The position numbers and the translations under genes were made by a program. Shown here in pieces: positions 7,677-15,475 of a stretch of DNA of 38,283 nt. Numbering within the stretch: position 1 is the stretch's first letter; each line of letters starts with the position of its first letter. The notes under the pieces are model-generated. The model searched no databases, was not told the DNA's origin, and was given only the letters and a program-made list of their open reading frames with translations. The stretch covers positions 1-38,283 of the forward strand of contig CBEVZC010000018.1 in assembly GCA_965554225.1 (NCBI GenBank). Direction: 5' to 3'. The stretch is from BMS3ABIN04 sp965554225 (lineage in GTDB: Bacteria; Bacteroidota; Ignavibacteria; Ignavibacteriales; Melioribacteraceae).

Positions 7677-8069
7677 TTACTTTATCTTAATCGTCTTAGG
7701 TTTAACTCTCTCAACTTTTGGTAAATGGACTAATAATTTACCGTTTTCCAAATGAGCTTCAATTTTGGAAGATTCAACAGCATCTCCAATTCTGAATTTC
7801 CTATAATAGTTGCCCGTTTCAGTTTCTTTCAAAATGTAGTTTTTATTAATCTCGTCTTCATAATTTATTCTACCCATTATAACAAGACTACCATCTTCAA
7901 ATTTGATTTTAACGTCTTCTTTTTTAACACCGGGCATATAACCAACTAAATAGTATTCATCATCGGTTTCGTAAATATCAACGAGAGGTGCTACCCAAGA
8001 CTCATTCTCAAGAGCTTTATCCCAGCTCTTATCACGATCCACTTTTACCATTTCTTTATTAGCAGTCAT
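7677..8069 (-). CDS. Small heat shock protein, Hsp20/alpha-crystallin family (second of the cluster)
   Basis: This 130-residue holdase chaperone is almost all alpha-crystallin domain (about residues 25-115), with LVGYMPGVKKEDVKIKFED and the A-x-x-x-n-G-x-L motif as AHLENGKLLVHLP. The C-terminal IKIK is the I-x-I tail used to build oligomers. The N-terminal arm is short. It differs clearly from the other Hsp20 in the cluster (10112-10546), so the two are not a recent duplication. It starts at ATG behind a near-perfect AGGAGGT, 23 bp downstream of dnaK, and is followed by a strong terminator, so it is the last gene of the operon. It presumably binds unfolding proteins and passes them to DnaK. 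Confidence 0.93.
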   Translation of the reverse strand: MTANKEMVKVDRDKSWDKALENESWVAPLVDIYETDDEYYLVGYMPGVKKEDVKIKFEDGSLVIMGRINYEDEINKNYILKETETGNYYRKFRIGDAVESSKIEAHLENGKLLVHLPKVERVKPKTIKIK

Positions 8070-8092
8070 TTTTACCTCCTATTTATTTAATT

Positions 8093-10051
8093 TTATTTGT
8101 CTTTGTCATCATCTACAACTTCATAAGAAGCATCTTCAACTTCTTTGTCGTCTTTAGATTTAGTTTCAGGACCAGCGCTCTGTCCACCGGGCTCACCACT
8201 GGATTCACCACCGGTTTGTTGAGGACCGGCTCCGGGTTGACCCTGAGGTCCTTGTTGTTGATAAAGGTTTGGTGCTATTTCATTCCATACCTTTGTCAGA
8301 CCATCGGTTGCAGACTTAATTGCTTCCGTATTATCTGTTTTTAACGCATCTTCAACTTTCTTTATTTCAGTTTCCAATTTAGCCTTTGCGTCTGCTGGTA
8401 TTTTGTCTTTTAATTCTTCCATCTGTTTTTTAGTCTGGAAAACAAGACTATCGGCTTGATTTTTAGTATCAATCGCTTCTTTCTTCTTCTTATCCTCAGC
8501 AGCATGCTCTTTAGCCGCTTGTTTCATCTTCTCTATTTCTTCTTTATTTAATCCGCTTGATGAAGTAATACTAATACTCTGTTCTTTGCCTGTTGCTTTA
8601 TCTTTAGCCGATACATGCATAATACCATTTGCATCAATATCGAATGTAACTTCAATCTGCGGTACACCACGAGGTGCAGGTGGAATGCCATCCAGATGAA
8701 ATCTTCCCAACGTTCTATTATCAGAAGCCATAGGTCGCTCTCCTTGGAGAACATGAATTTCTACAGAAGGCTGATTATCAGCAGCTGTTGAGAAAACCTC
8801 ACTTTTCTTAGTTGGAATAGTTGTATTAGCATCTATTAACTTAGTCATAACGCCACCCAAAGTTTCAATACCTAACGACAAAGGTGTTACATCTAATAAC
8901 AATACATCCTTTACATCGCCTGCTAATACACCACCTTGAATTGAAGCGCCAATTGCTACAACTTCATCGGGATTAACACCTTTATGCGGTTCCTTCCCAA
9001 AAAAGCTTTTAACTGCTTCCTGAACTTTCGGTATTCTAGTTGAACCACCGACCAAAATTACTTCATCTATTTGAGATGCAGAAACACCTGCGTCTTTTAG
9101 AGCAACCTCGCAAGGTTTAACAGCTCGTTGAATCAAATCATCAATAAGCTGTTCAAACTTAGCTCTGGTTAAATTTATATTTAAATGTTTTGGACCATCC
9201 TGTGTAGCAGTAATAAAAGGTAAATTAACATCAGACTGCATGGCAGAAGAAAGTTCAATTTTAGCCTTTTCAGCTGCTTCCTTAAGTCTTTGTAATGCCA
9301 TCGGATCCTTTCGTAAATCAATTCCCTCTTGTTTATTAAATTCATCGGCAAGAAAATCAATTAGCCTTTGGTCTATATCATCGCCACCCAAATGTGTATC
9401 GCCATTGGTTGACTTAACCTCAAAAACACCGTCTCCTAATTGTAAAATTGATATATCAAAAGTACCACCGCCAAAATCATATACGGCAACAAGTTCTTCT
9501 TTTTTCTTTTTATCCAATCCGTAAGCCAAAGCAGCAGCTGTTGGTTCGTTTATTATTCGTTTAACTGTCAATCCTGCAATTTCTCCGGCATCCTTAGTAG
9601 CTTGTCTTTGCGAATCATTAAAATAAGCGGGCACGGTAATAACAGCTTCACTTACATCTTGTCCTAAATAATCCTCAGCAGTTTTTTTCATTTTCTGCAA
9701 AACCATAGCACTAATTTCCGGAGGTGAATACAATCTGTCATCTATTTTTACTCGTGCAGTATTATTATCTCCTTTAACTACATTATAGGGGACTTCCTTG
9801 GCTTCCGTAGTTACTTCGTCAAAACGTCTTCCCATAAATCTTTTTATAGAAAATATGGTATTATGCGGATTAGTTACCGCTTGTCTTTTCGCAGGTTGAC
9901 CAACTAATCTTTCTCCGCTTTTTGTAAAGGCAACAACTGAAGGAGTCGTTCTTCCACCCTCAGAATTAGGAATAACCACCGGTTCATTTCCTTCCATTAC
10001 TGCAACACACGAATTTGTAGTTCCTAAATCAATTCCTATTATTTTACTCAT
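8093..10051 (-). CDS. dnaK: Chaperone protein DnaK (Hsp70)
   Basis: This 652-residue Hsp70 has the nucleotide-binding domain (1 to about 385: IGIDLGTTNSCVAV, the AVITVPAYFND strand, VYDFGGGTFDIS, VGGSTRIP). The conserved linker DVLLLDVTPLSL precedes a substrate-binding beta domain (about 395-505) and an alpha-helical lid; a Gln/Gly-rich tail ends in acidic residues (ASYEVVDDDKDK), as in bacterial DnaK. It refolds proteins in ATP cycles that need DnaJ and GrpE, and neither gene is in this window. Instead the gene is flanked by two hsp20 genes. The ATG has a good AAGGAG site. A stable hairpin occupies the 60-bp gap after the upstream hsp20 gene and may set the ratio of the two products. Confidence 0.98.
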   Translation of the reverse strand: MSKIIGIDLGTTNSCVAVMEGNEPVVIPNSEGGRTTPSVVAFTKSGERLVGQPAKRQAVTNPHNTIFSIKRFMGRRFDEVTTEAKEVPYNVVKGDNNTARVKIDDRLYSPPEISAMVLQKMKKTAEDYLGQDVSEAVITVPAYFNDSQRQATKDAGEIAGLTVKRIINEPTAAALAYGLDKKKKEELVAVYDFGGGTFDISILQLGDGVFEVKSTNGDTHLGGDDIDQRLIDFLADEFNKQEGIDLRKDPMALQRLKEAAEKAKIELSSAMQSDVNLPFITATQDGPKHLNINLTRAKFEQLIDDLIQRAVKPCEVALKDAGVSASQIDEVILVGGSTRIPKVQEAVKSFFGKEPHKGVNPDEVVAIGASIQGGVLAGDVKDVLLLDVTPLSLGIETLGGVMTKLIDANTTIPTKKSEVFSTAADNQPSVEIHVLQGERPMASDNRTLGRFHLDGIPPAPRGVPQIEVTFDIDANGIMHVSAKDKATGKEQSISITSSSGLNKEEIEKMKQAAKEHAAEDKKKKEAIDTKNQADSLVFQTKKQMEELKDKIPADAKAKLETEIKKVEDALKTDNTEAIKSATDGLTKVWNEIAPNLYQQQGPQGQPGAGPQQTGGESSGEPGGQSAGPETKSKDDKEVEDASYEVVDDDKDK

Positions 10052-10079
10052 TTCTTAACTCCTTTTTAGTTGAATTGTA

Positions 10080-10105
10080 GAGAGAGCGGTACTATCCACT
10101 CTCTC
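10080..10105 (-). promoter_or_regulatory. Intercistronic hairpin between hsp20-1 and dnaK
   Basis: In minus-strand RNA, GAGAGAGUGG and CCGCUCUCUC form a 10-bp stem with a 6-base loop. The one non-Watson-Crick pair is a U-G wobble on this strand but would be a C-A mismatch in plus-strand RNA, which favours a role in the operon transcript. No T-run follows, so it is not a plain terminator. It could be a processing or stability element, or could affect dnaK expression. Confidence 0.6.
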
Positions 10106-10111
10106 GCAAAA

Positions 10112-10546
10112 TTATTTAAGTTCAATTAATTTTTCTTTTGTTTTCTGTTGTTCAATTTTTTTCAATACAATATTCAGCATACCATCTTTAAATTTAGCAT
10201 CTACTTTATCCGTGTCAACTTCTGCAGGTAAAGTGAAACTTCTCTTAAAAGTTCCGTAAACTCTTTCACTTCTAAAGAAGTTTTTATCTTTATGCTCTTC
10301 TTCTTTTTTCTTTTCACCTTCAATGGTTAAAATGTTATCTTGCAATGTGATTTTTAAATCATCTTTTTTAACACCCGGAATTTCGGCATCGATTAAGATT
10401 TTATTGTCTTTTTCGGAAATATCAATTCTAGGTGAATAGCCCTCATTCCAATTAAATGGTAATGTTGGGAAATCATCAAAAATTCTTTGCATACGATCAG
10501 ATAAAGTTTCAAATTCTTTGAAGGGTTCAAATTTTACTAGTGTCAT
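10112..10546 (-). CDS. Small heat shock protein, Hsp20/alpha-crystallin family (first of the cluster)
   Basis: This 144-residue Hsp20 has an aromatic-rich N-terminal arm (about 1-40, FDDFPTLPFNW) and an alpha-crystallin domain (about 42-130, including AEIPGVKKDDLKITLQD and AKFKDGMLNIVLKK). A C-terminal LIEL can act as the I-x-I anchor. It acts as an ATP-independent holdase. It starts at an ATG with a textbook AGGAGG eight bases upstream. It is the first gene of the hsp20-dnaK-hsp20 cluster, with a sigma-54-like promoter element about 50 bp upstream and no CIRCE operator. The first-gene position and strong ribosome site suggest high output on stress. Confidence 0.94.
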   Translation of the reverse strand: MTLVKFEPFKEFETLSDRMQRIFDDFPTLPFNWNEGYSPRIDISEKDNKILIDAEIPGVKKDDLKITLQDNILTIEGEKKKEEEHKDKNFFRSERVYGTFKRSFTLPAEVDTDKVDAKFKDGMLNIVLKKIEQQKTKEKLIELK

Positions 10547-10597
10547 GGCTTTTTCCTCCTTTTTATTGAAATATTTGTTATTTTTGCTCTATGTATT

Positions 10598-10612
10598 ACA
10601 ATCTGTGTGCCA
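10598..10612 (-). promoter_or_regulatory. Sigma-54-like -24/-12 promoter element
   Basis: Read on the minus strand, TGGCAC-ACAGA-TTGT matches the sigma-54 consensus TGGCAC-N5-TTGC at every consensus base but the last. The -24 GG and -12 positions are correctly spaced. A start would fall near 10586, giving a leader of about 40 bases with AGGAGG before the hsp20 ATG. The missing C at -12 weakens the call. An ordinary vegetative promoter in the same AT-rich region remains possible. Confidence 0.5.
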
Positions 10613-10688
10613 AAACGTATAATTTTTATAACATATTTAATAACAATGGGTTAGAGTCTTAACACTAATTTTAAGGTGTGTGCCTATT

Positions 10689-10736
10689 TGTCGTATTCAA
10701 CGCTAATTATGTCGTATTTGTTTATTATTGTCATAT
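10689..10736. promoter_or_regulatory. Direct repeats 21 bp apart, possible upstream activator sites
   Basis: TGTCGTATT occurs at 10689-10697 and again at 10710-10718, exactly two helical turns apart. A weaker copy (TGTCATAT) lies at 10729-10736. They sit about 100-150 bp upstream of the start predicted from the -24/-12 element, where sigma-54 enhancer-binding proteins usually bind. They could instead act on birA, whose start is only about 55-100 bp away in the other direction. Confidence 0.45.
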
Positions 10737-10778
10737 ACTCAGTCATTTTTACATGTATTTTAATACCATTTAAATTTC

Positions 10779-10784
10779 GGGAGG
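10779..10784 (+). promoter_or_regulatory. Ribosome binding site that fixes the birA start
   Basis: GGGAGG lies directly against an in-frame TTG at 10785 (too close to use) but six bases before a second in-frame TTG at 10791. The second TTG is therefore the likelier initiation codon. Confidence 0.65.
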
Positions 10785-10790
10785 TTGACT

Positions 10791-11564
10791 TTGTTTAACA
10801 TAGAAGAATTTGATATCAAGCTTGATACGGCTAATTTAGGTAGAAATTTTATTTATGCCGATGAAATCAATTCTACAAATTCATATTTAATGGAATCCGA
10901 CCGAAAGCTACAAAACGGGACTATTTTTTTAACAGAGTATCAAACCGACGGTAAAGGCAGACTGGATAGAGTATGGACAAGTCAAAAAAATAGCAATTTG
11001 ACCTTTTCTGTATTGTTAAAAAACATTAATAAATTATCGGAAATTAATTTAATTAATTTGGCAGCTTCATTAGCTCTTGCACAATCCATAGAAAATTTAT
11101 TTCAGCTTAATATAGAATTAAAATGGCCCAATGATATTTTAATTAACCGGAAAAAAGTTGCCGGTGTATTGTCGGAATCTTCAATTAAAGGCAAAAAGAT
11201 TGAAAAAATTGTTGTTGGTATTGGAGTCAATGTAAACCAAACTCTTTTTACAGGTAAATACTTAATTCAACCAACCTCATTAAGAATTGAAACTAAACAA
11301 CTTATTAATAGGGAAAAATTGCTAAGTGAACTTCTAAATATATTTGAAGAAACATTGCAATTGGTTAAAGACAACCCTGAAAAGCTGTTAAACGATTGGC
11401 GAGCAAGATGTAAAATGATTGGTGAATTTATAAAAATAGAGAATGAGAATACGAGCAAAGTGGGCATATTTGAAGATATTGATACTGACGGTTCATTGAT
11501 TCTTAAAATAAAAGACAGCCGCGAAAAGTTTCGTTTCGGAGACGTTTCTTTAAGAAAAATATAA
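10791..11564 (+). CDS. birA: Biotin--[acetyl-CoA-carboxylase] ligase
   Basis: This 257-residue protein attaches biotin to the biotin carboxyl carrier protein via biotinyl-AMP. The catalytic domain shows QTDGKGRLDRVW (51-62, the GRGRxGRxW loop in slightly altered form), KWPND (111-115), the following KKVAGVL with the biotin-binding lysine, and GIGVNVN (143-149). The last ~45 residues form the SH3-like C-terminal domain. There is no N-terminal helix-turn-helix, so it is the monofunctional type and not a repressor. The start is read as TTG from ribosome-site spacing. The gene diverges from the hsp20-dnaK cluster and is followed 68 bp later by a cysteine desulfurase gene. Its target enzyme's carboxyltransferase subunit, accD, lies nearby on the opposite strand. 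Confidence 0.94.
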   Translation: MFNIEEFDIKLDTANLGRNFIYADEINSTNSYLMESDRKLQNGTIFLTEYQTDGKGRLDRVWTSQKNSNLTFSVLLKNINKLSEINLINLAASLALAQSIENLFQLNIELKWPNDILINRKKVAGVLSESSIKGKKIEKIVVGIGVNVNQTLFTGKYLIQPTSLRIETKQLINREKLLSELLNIFEETLQLVKDNPEKLLNDWRARCKMIGEFIKIENENTSKVGIFEDIDTDGSLILKIKDSREKFRFGDVSLRKI

Positions 11565-11632
11565 AATTTTCACTCTTTGTTTTCACAGTAGAATCCTTTT
11601 TAACACAATCTAAATAATATTGATTTTTTTTA

Positions 11633-12793
11633 ATGAATAGAATTTATCTCGATAACGCAGCCACAACCAAGCTTCACCCAAAGGTACTTGAAGCAATGCT
11701 TCCTTTTCTTAAAGAAGACTTTGGAAATCCGTCTTCAATACATAGTTTAGGACGTAAACCGAAGATTGCAATTGAAGAAACGCGAGAATTAGCGGCAGAA
11801 TTTATTAACTGTGATGCAAGTGAAATCTACTTTACAAGCAGCGGAACGGAAGGAAATAATTTTGCATTATTCGGAATAGCAAAAACCGAATTTACCGAAT
11901 CCAACAGAAAAAAATTGCTAACGACAAGAGTAGAACACAAATCAGTATTAGACTCTTTTAAAGAATTAAATAACTTAGGGTATCATACAAATTTTCTCAA
12001 TGTTAGCTCCGATGGTATTCTAATTGAAGACGAATTAAAAGAAAATCTTACCGGAGAGAATGTTTCTTTAGTTTCGGTAATCCACACAAACAATGAAACG
12101 GGAATAATAAACAACATCCCGCAACTCTCGGAAATTGTGAAAAATTATAATGCTTATTTTCACACAGATGCTGTGCAAGCATTTGGGAAAGAGCCTCTTA
12201 ATGTGAAAAAATTAGGTATAGATTCCTTAACCGGAGCGGCACACAAACTTCACGGTCCAAAAGGAATAGGACTGGCATATATTAAAAACGGAACGCCAAT
12301 GTCTTCACTTATTTACGGAGGTTCTCAAGAAAGAAATAGAAGAGCCGGGACGGAAAATGTTGCCGGAATTATTGGATTTGGTGAAGCTATTAAATTAGCT
12401 GTGGAAAATATGCAAGATAGCAAAGAACATACAGCTAAGCTCAGACAATATTTTATAAACGAATTAAACGTGTTAGATTCTTACGGGATTAAAATTAATA
12501 AAAGTAATTATAATTCACCTTATATATTAAGTGTAACATTTTTACCTGAGTTTTACAAAACAGATTCAGAAGCAATGTTGATGTATCTTGATATCAACGG
12601 AATAGCAGCATCAAGCGGAGCAGCGTGCTCGTCGGGAACAGTTAAACCGTCTCATGTAATAAAGGCAATGTACAACGATGATAGACTTGCCTCGGCAACA
12701 ATACGATTTTCCTTCTCAATAGAAAATACTTTCAAAGAAATAGATTATGTAATGGAAATACTGCAAAATATGCTGAAAAACATTAAGAAATAG
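11633..12793 (+). CDS. Cysteine desulfurase (NifS/IscS family)
   Basis: This 386-residue PLP enzyme takes sulfur from cysteine as an enzyme persulfide for Fe-S clusters, tRNA thiolation and cofactors. It opens with the family signature YLDNAATTKLHPKV. His102, Asp179 (FHTDAVQAFG) and Lys205 (GAAHKLHGPKG) are the PLP-site residues, and Cys332 in SSGAACSSG is the sulfur-accepting cysteine. The ATG follows a T-rich stretch with no Shine-Dalgarno sequence. No iscU, iscA or sufE gene is adjacent, so its exact role (IscS, NifS or a tRNA-thiolation partner) cannot be decided. It ends only 2 bp from the convergent accD stop, leaving no room for a terminator outside coding sequence. Confidence 0.93.
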   Translation: MNRIYLDNAATTKLHPKVLEAMLPFLKEDFGNPSSIHSLGRKPKIAIEETRELAAEFINCDASEIYFTSSGTEGNNFALFGIAKTEFTESNRKKLLTTRVEHKSVLDSFKELNNLGYHTNFLNVSSDGILIEDELKENLTGENVSLVSVIHTNNETGIINNIPQLSEIVKNYNAYFHTDAVQAFGKEPLNVKKLGIDSLTGAAHKLHGPKGIGLAYIKNGTPMSSLIYGGSQERNRRAGTENVAGIIGFGEAIKLAVENMQDSKEHTAKLRQYFINELNVLDSYGIKINKSNYNSPYILSVTFLPEFYKTDSEAMLMYLDINGIAASSGAACSSGTVKPSHVIKAMYNDDRLASATIRFSFSIENTFKEIDYVMEILQNMLKNIKK

Positions 12794-12795
12794 AA

Positions 12796-13635
12796 TCAGC
12801 TCATGTAATCAATTAATTTTGAAAGTGTAGATTTCATTTCCTTTCTATTTACAATCATATCAACAAATCCTTTTTCAAGTAAAAACTCGGAACGTTGGAA
12901 ACCCTTGGGTAAGTCTTTTCCAATAGTCTGCTTAATAACTCTGGGTCCGGCAAAACCAATCAAAGCATCAGGTTCGGCAATATTAATATCGCCAAGCATG
13001 GCAAAACTTGCGGTTGTTCCGCCGGTTGTCGGATCAGTTAATATGGAAATGTAAGGAAGATTAGCTTCCGAAAGTCTGGCAAGTCTTGAACTTGTTTTTG
13101 CGAGTTGCATAAGTGAAAGAGCACCTTCCATCATTCTTGCTCCGCCACTTTGAGAAATAATAATTAATGGTATTTTATTTTCAAAAGCTTTATCGGCCAC
13201 ACGGGCAATTTTTTCTCCCACAACAGAGCCCATACTTCCGCCTATAAACTTAAAATCCATAGCAGCTATAGCAACTTTTTTACCATCAATTTTACCAATT
13301 CCTGTCTTTACCGCATCGTTAAGTCCGGTTTTCTTAATTGTTGCTTTCAATCTTTCATCGTAATTCTTAGTATCAACAAAGCCCAATGGATTCGCCGATC
13401 TCATCTTTTTGTCTATTTCCTTAAACGAACCTTCATCCAATAAGATTTTAATATATTCATTACTTCCGATTCTAAAATGATAATTGCATTTCAGGCAAAC
13501 CCAGGAATTAACTTCCAATTGCTTAACATGTAACAGTTCGCTGCAATTATTACATTTTATCCATTGCCCGTCGGGTAGACTTTTCTTTTTAGATTCCGGA
13601 GATATTTTCTTTTTAGATCTATTTAACCAGCCCAT
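12796..13635 (-). CDS. accD: Acetyl-CoA carboxylase carboxyltransferase subunit beta
   Basis: This 279-residue protein is the beta half of the carboxyltransferase that makes malonyl-CoA for fatty-acid synthesis. The N-terminal zinc ribbon has Cys28, Cys31, Cys47 and Cys50. The crotonase-like core carries FKFIGGSMGSVVGEKI, the ISQSGGARMMEGALSLMQ acyl-CoA site and LTDPTTGGTTASFAMLGD. The start is the ATG that shares one base with the stop of the DUF1573 gene (TGATG), with AAGGTGA upstream, so translation is probably coupled. A TTG one codon earlier is less likely. It is the last gene of the sprA-led operon. The partner accA is not in the window. Confidence 0.96.
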   Translation of the reverse strand: MGWLNRSKKKISPESKKKSLPDGQWIKCNNCSELLHVKQLEVNSWVCLKCNYHFRIGSNEYIKILLDEGSFKEIDKKMRSANPLGFVDTKNYDERLKATIKKTGLNDAVKTGIGKIDGKKVAIAAMDFKFIGGSMGSVVGEKIARVADKAFENKIPLIIISQSGGARMMEGALSLMQLAKTSSRLARLSEANLPYISILTDPTTGGTTASFAMLGDINIAEPDALIGFAGPRVIKQTIGKDLPKGFQRSEFLLEKGFVDMIVNRKEMKSTLSKLIDYMS

Positions 13636-14357
13636 CAATTATCACCTTTTAAAATATTAACAAATAAAGTAATTGTTTCTACAGGATTTTCAGGATCATT
13701 CGAAAATATTGTTACAGTCCTCGAGATTTTCCCTTCCCTTTTTGCGGTATCAAACGAAATACTCAATTCACCAACTTGACCGGGTTTAAGTTTTTTACTG
13801 CTCATCAAAGCAGCCGTACATCCACAGCTTGAATTCACATCATTTATTACCAATAGCTTTTTGCCTGTATTTTTAACTTTCACATTTAATTTAAGGACTT
13901 CACCTTCTTTTGCGTTCCCAAAATTAAAACGGTTTGTCGAAAGATCGATATGCGGTGCGTCCAGCAACATTTTCCTATCTTCAATAACATTCGCAGTAAA
14001 TGAAAATCTAAGCTCCCTTTGATATTTATCATTAGTGTAAACATAGATATGTTTGCGCTGTTTGCCGTGTCTGCTGCCGGTATTAAAAGTAGCTTTTATA
14101 GTAGCTGAATCTCCCGGTAATAGTTCATTTTTTGTAGGTTGTGCAACAGTGCATCCGCAAGAAGATGTTACACCATCAATTTTTAATGTGTCGTCACCGG
14201 TGTTATAAATTACAAAATTATGACTAACAAATCGATGCTGCAGAACCTTTCCGAAATCAAAATTAGATTTTTTTGCTGATATCTTTGGTCCTATTGTTTG
14301 AGCAAAAACCGAGTAGGATAGTAAAATCAGAAATGTTAGTATTGTAAGCTTTTTCAT
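13635..14357 (-). CDS. Secreted DUF1573 protein with two HYDIN/Ig-like domains
   Basis: The protein has 240 residues. Residues 1-19 are a signal peptide ending in SVFA before Gln20, so export by Sec and cleavage are expected. Two copies of the DUF1573 Ig-like fold follow (about 28-122 and 137-237), each with SSCGCT (65-70 and 176-181) and a lysine/glycine-rich turn before a YTND or FSND strand. DUF1573 proteins are widespread in Bacteroidota-like bacteria; their function is unknown. The cysteine pairs could form disulfides or bind metal. The gene overlaps tsaB by 4 bp (ATGA) and accD by 1 bp, so it is firmly inside the operon downstream of sprA-porX. Confidence 0.88.
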   Translation of the reverse strand: MKKLTILTFLILLSYSVFAQTIGPKISAKKSNFDFGKVLQHRFVSHNFVIYNTGDDTLKIDGVTSSCGCTVAQPTKNELLPGDSATIKATFNTGSRHGKQRKHIYVYTNDKYQRELRFSFTANVIEDRKMLLDAPHIDLSTNRFNFGNAKEGEVLKLNVKVKNTGKKLLVINDVNSSCGCTAALMSSKKLKPGQVGELSISFDTAKREGKISRTVTIFSNDPENPVETITLFVNILKGDN

Positions 14358-15001
14358 TTTTTAGTTCTCGGTATAAAATTTTTCAAATAATTGGGTTCCA
14401 TATAATCGAAATTAAAAGTTAACAAATCTTTTCCAAAAATATAAGCCCACCTTGCCACAAATTTTGCAGAAGGTGAATCTGAAGAAAAATCACTCTTAAT
14501 ATTTTTGAAATTTCCATAAACCAAATCTTTATCTTCGATATAGTTTGGAAGTTCTTCCTTTTTTATTACTTTTAATTCGGATAATGTTTTTATTCCGTCT
14601 ACCGACTTTATGAATTTGGAAAAATAAATTTCACTTGTATTAACAATATTCGATATAACGAAAGAAGTCCCGACCCTCAGATAATTTGATATTTCATATG
14701 CTAGAGCATCAAACGTTGGGACCGGTACAATTTGTAAGTCGGCACCAAAAGCAATACCTTTTGCCGCACTCATACCAATTCTTAGTCCGGTAAAAGAACC
14801 GGGTCCTGTTGAAACAGCAATCGTATTTAAATCATTAGTTTTCAGATTAATCATGCCCAAAGTATAATTCACCATATCCATTAATTTTTCCGAATGAATA
14901 TTTTTTTGTTTAATATTCGCCTCAGCAAAATTATTTTTACTAAGCATTACGGCAACACTGCAAAGTTCTCCCGATGTTTCTATTGCAAGAAGTGGAAGCA
15001 T
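14354..15001 (-). CDS. tsaB: tRNA threonylcarbamoyladenosine biosynthesis protein TsaB
   Basis: This 215-residue ASKHA-fold protein is the partner of TsaD in making t6A37 of ANN-decoding tRNAs. The start LPLLAIETSGELCSVAV and the motif GPGSFTGLRIG (66-76) identify TsaB. TsaB lacks the metal-binding histidines of TsaD, and none is seen at the equivalent site. The C-terminal part (after about 110) is the poorly conserved domain and ends YLKNF, as is common in the family. It lies 42 bp downstream of tsaE, whose product acts in the same TsaB-TsaD-TsaE complex, and overlaps the next gene by 4 bp. Confidence 0.95.
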   Translation of the reverse strand: MLPLLAIETSGELCSVAVMLSKNNFAEANIKQKNIHSEKLMDMVNYTLGMINLKTNDLNTIAVSTGPGSFTGLRIGMSAAKGIAFGADLQIVPVPTFDALAYEISNYLRVGTSFVISNIVNTSEIYFSKFIKSVDGIKTLSELKVIKKEELPNYIEDKDLVYGNFKNIKSDFSSDSPSAKFVARWAYIFGKDLLTFNFDYMEPNYLKNFIPRTKK

Positions 15002-15043
15002 TAATTAAAAATTCCTAATCACTATTTTTTCTAAAATAAATTT

Positions 15044-15475
15044 TCAAGATGGCAATTTGTTTATTATAATTTCTCTAGATTTTTCATCTACAAAGTTAAT
15101 ATTTATTTCATATCTATCAGCAGGTAAAATATCTTTCAGCTTATCCGCCCATTCTATAAAAAGTATTGCTTCACTATCATTCAGATAATCTTCAAAACCA
15201 ATATCCAGAAGCTCTTCCATATTTCTAAGTCTATAAAAATCAAAATGATAAACCTTTTTATCTCCGGAGTATTCATTTACGATAGCAAACGTAGGGCTTT
15301 GAACAGCTGTAATATTAAAATTCATGCATACACCTTTCACAAAAAATGTTTTACCTGAACCCAAATTCCCGTTTAAGGCAATAATATCACCAGGTTTAAT
15401 AACCTCACTAAATTGAGAAGCAACAGATTTAGTATCTTCCTCCGATTGAGTAATAATTATAAATGGGAAATTCAT
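15044..15475 (-). CDS. tsaE: tRNA threonylcarbamoyladenosine biosynthesis ATPase TsaE
   Basis: This 143-residue P-loop ATPase has the Walker A GNLGSGKT (36-43), the family motif SPTFAIVNEY (60-69), HFDFYRL near 80 and LFIEWADKL near 105. TsaE drives turnover of the TsaBD complex in t6A synthesis. Its ATG follows directly after the TAG stop of the porX-like gene with no spacer, so co-translation is likely. The pairing with tsaB is common; its placement behind a T9SS regulator is unusual as far as I know. Confidence 0.95.
   Translation of the reverse strand: MNFPFIIITQSEEDTKSVASQFSEVIKPGDIIALNGNLGSGKTFFVKGVCMNFNITAVQSPTFAIVNEYSGDKKVYHFDFYRLRNMEELLDIGFEDYLNDSEAILFIEWADKLKDILPADRYEININFVDEKSREIIINKLPS

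Noticed and set aside
10547..10784. CIRCE operator for HrcA upstream of the chaperone cluster
   Set aside because: The 9-bp TTAGCACTC/GAGTGCTAA inverted repeat is absent on both strands.
12796..13638. accD start at TTG 13638
   Set aside because: The adjacent ATG at 13635 overlaps the upstream stop as TGATG and has better spacing to AAGGTGA.
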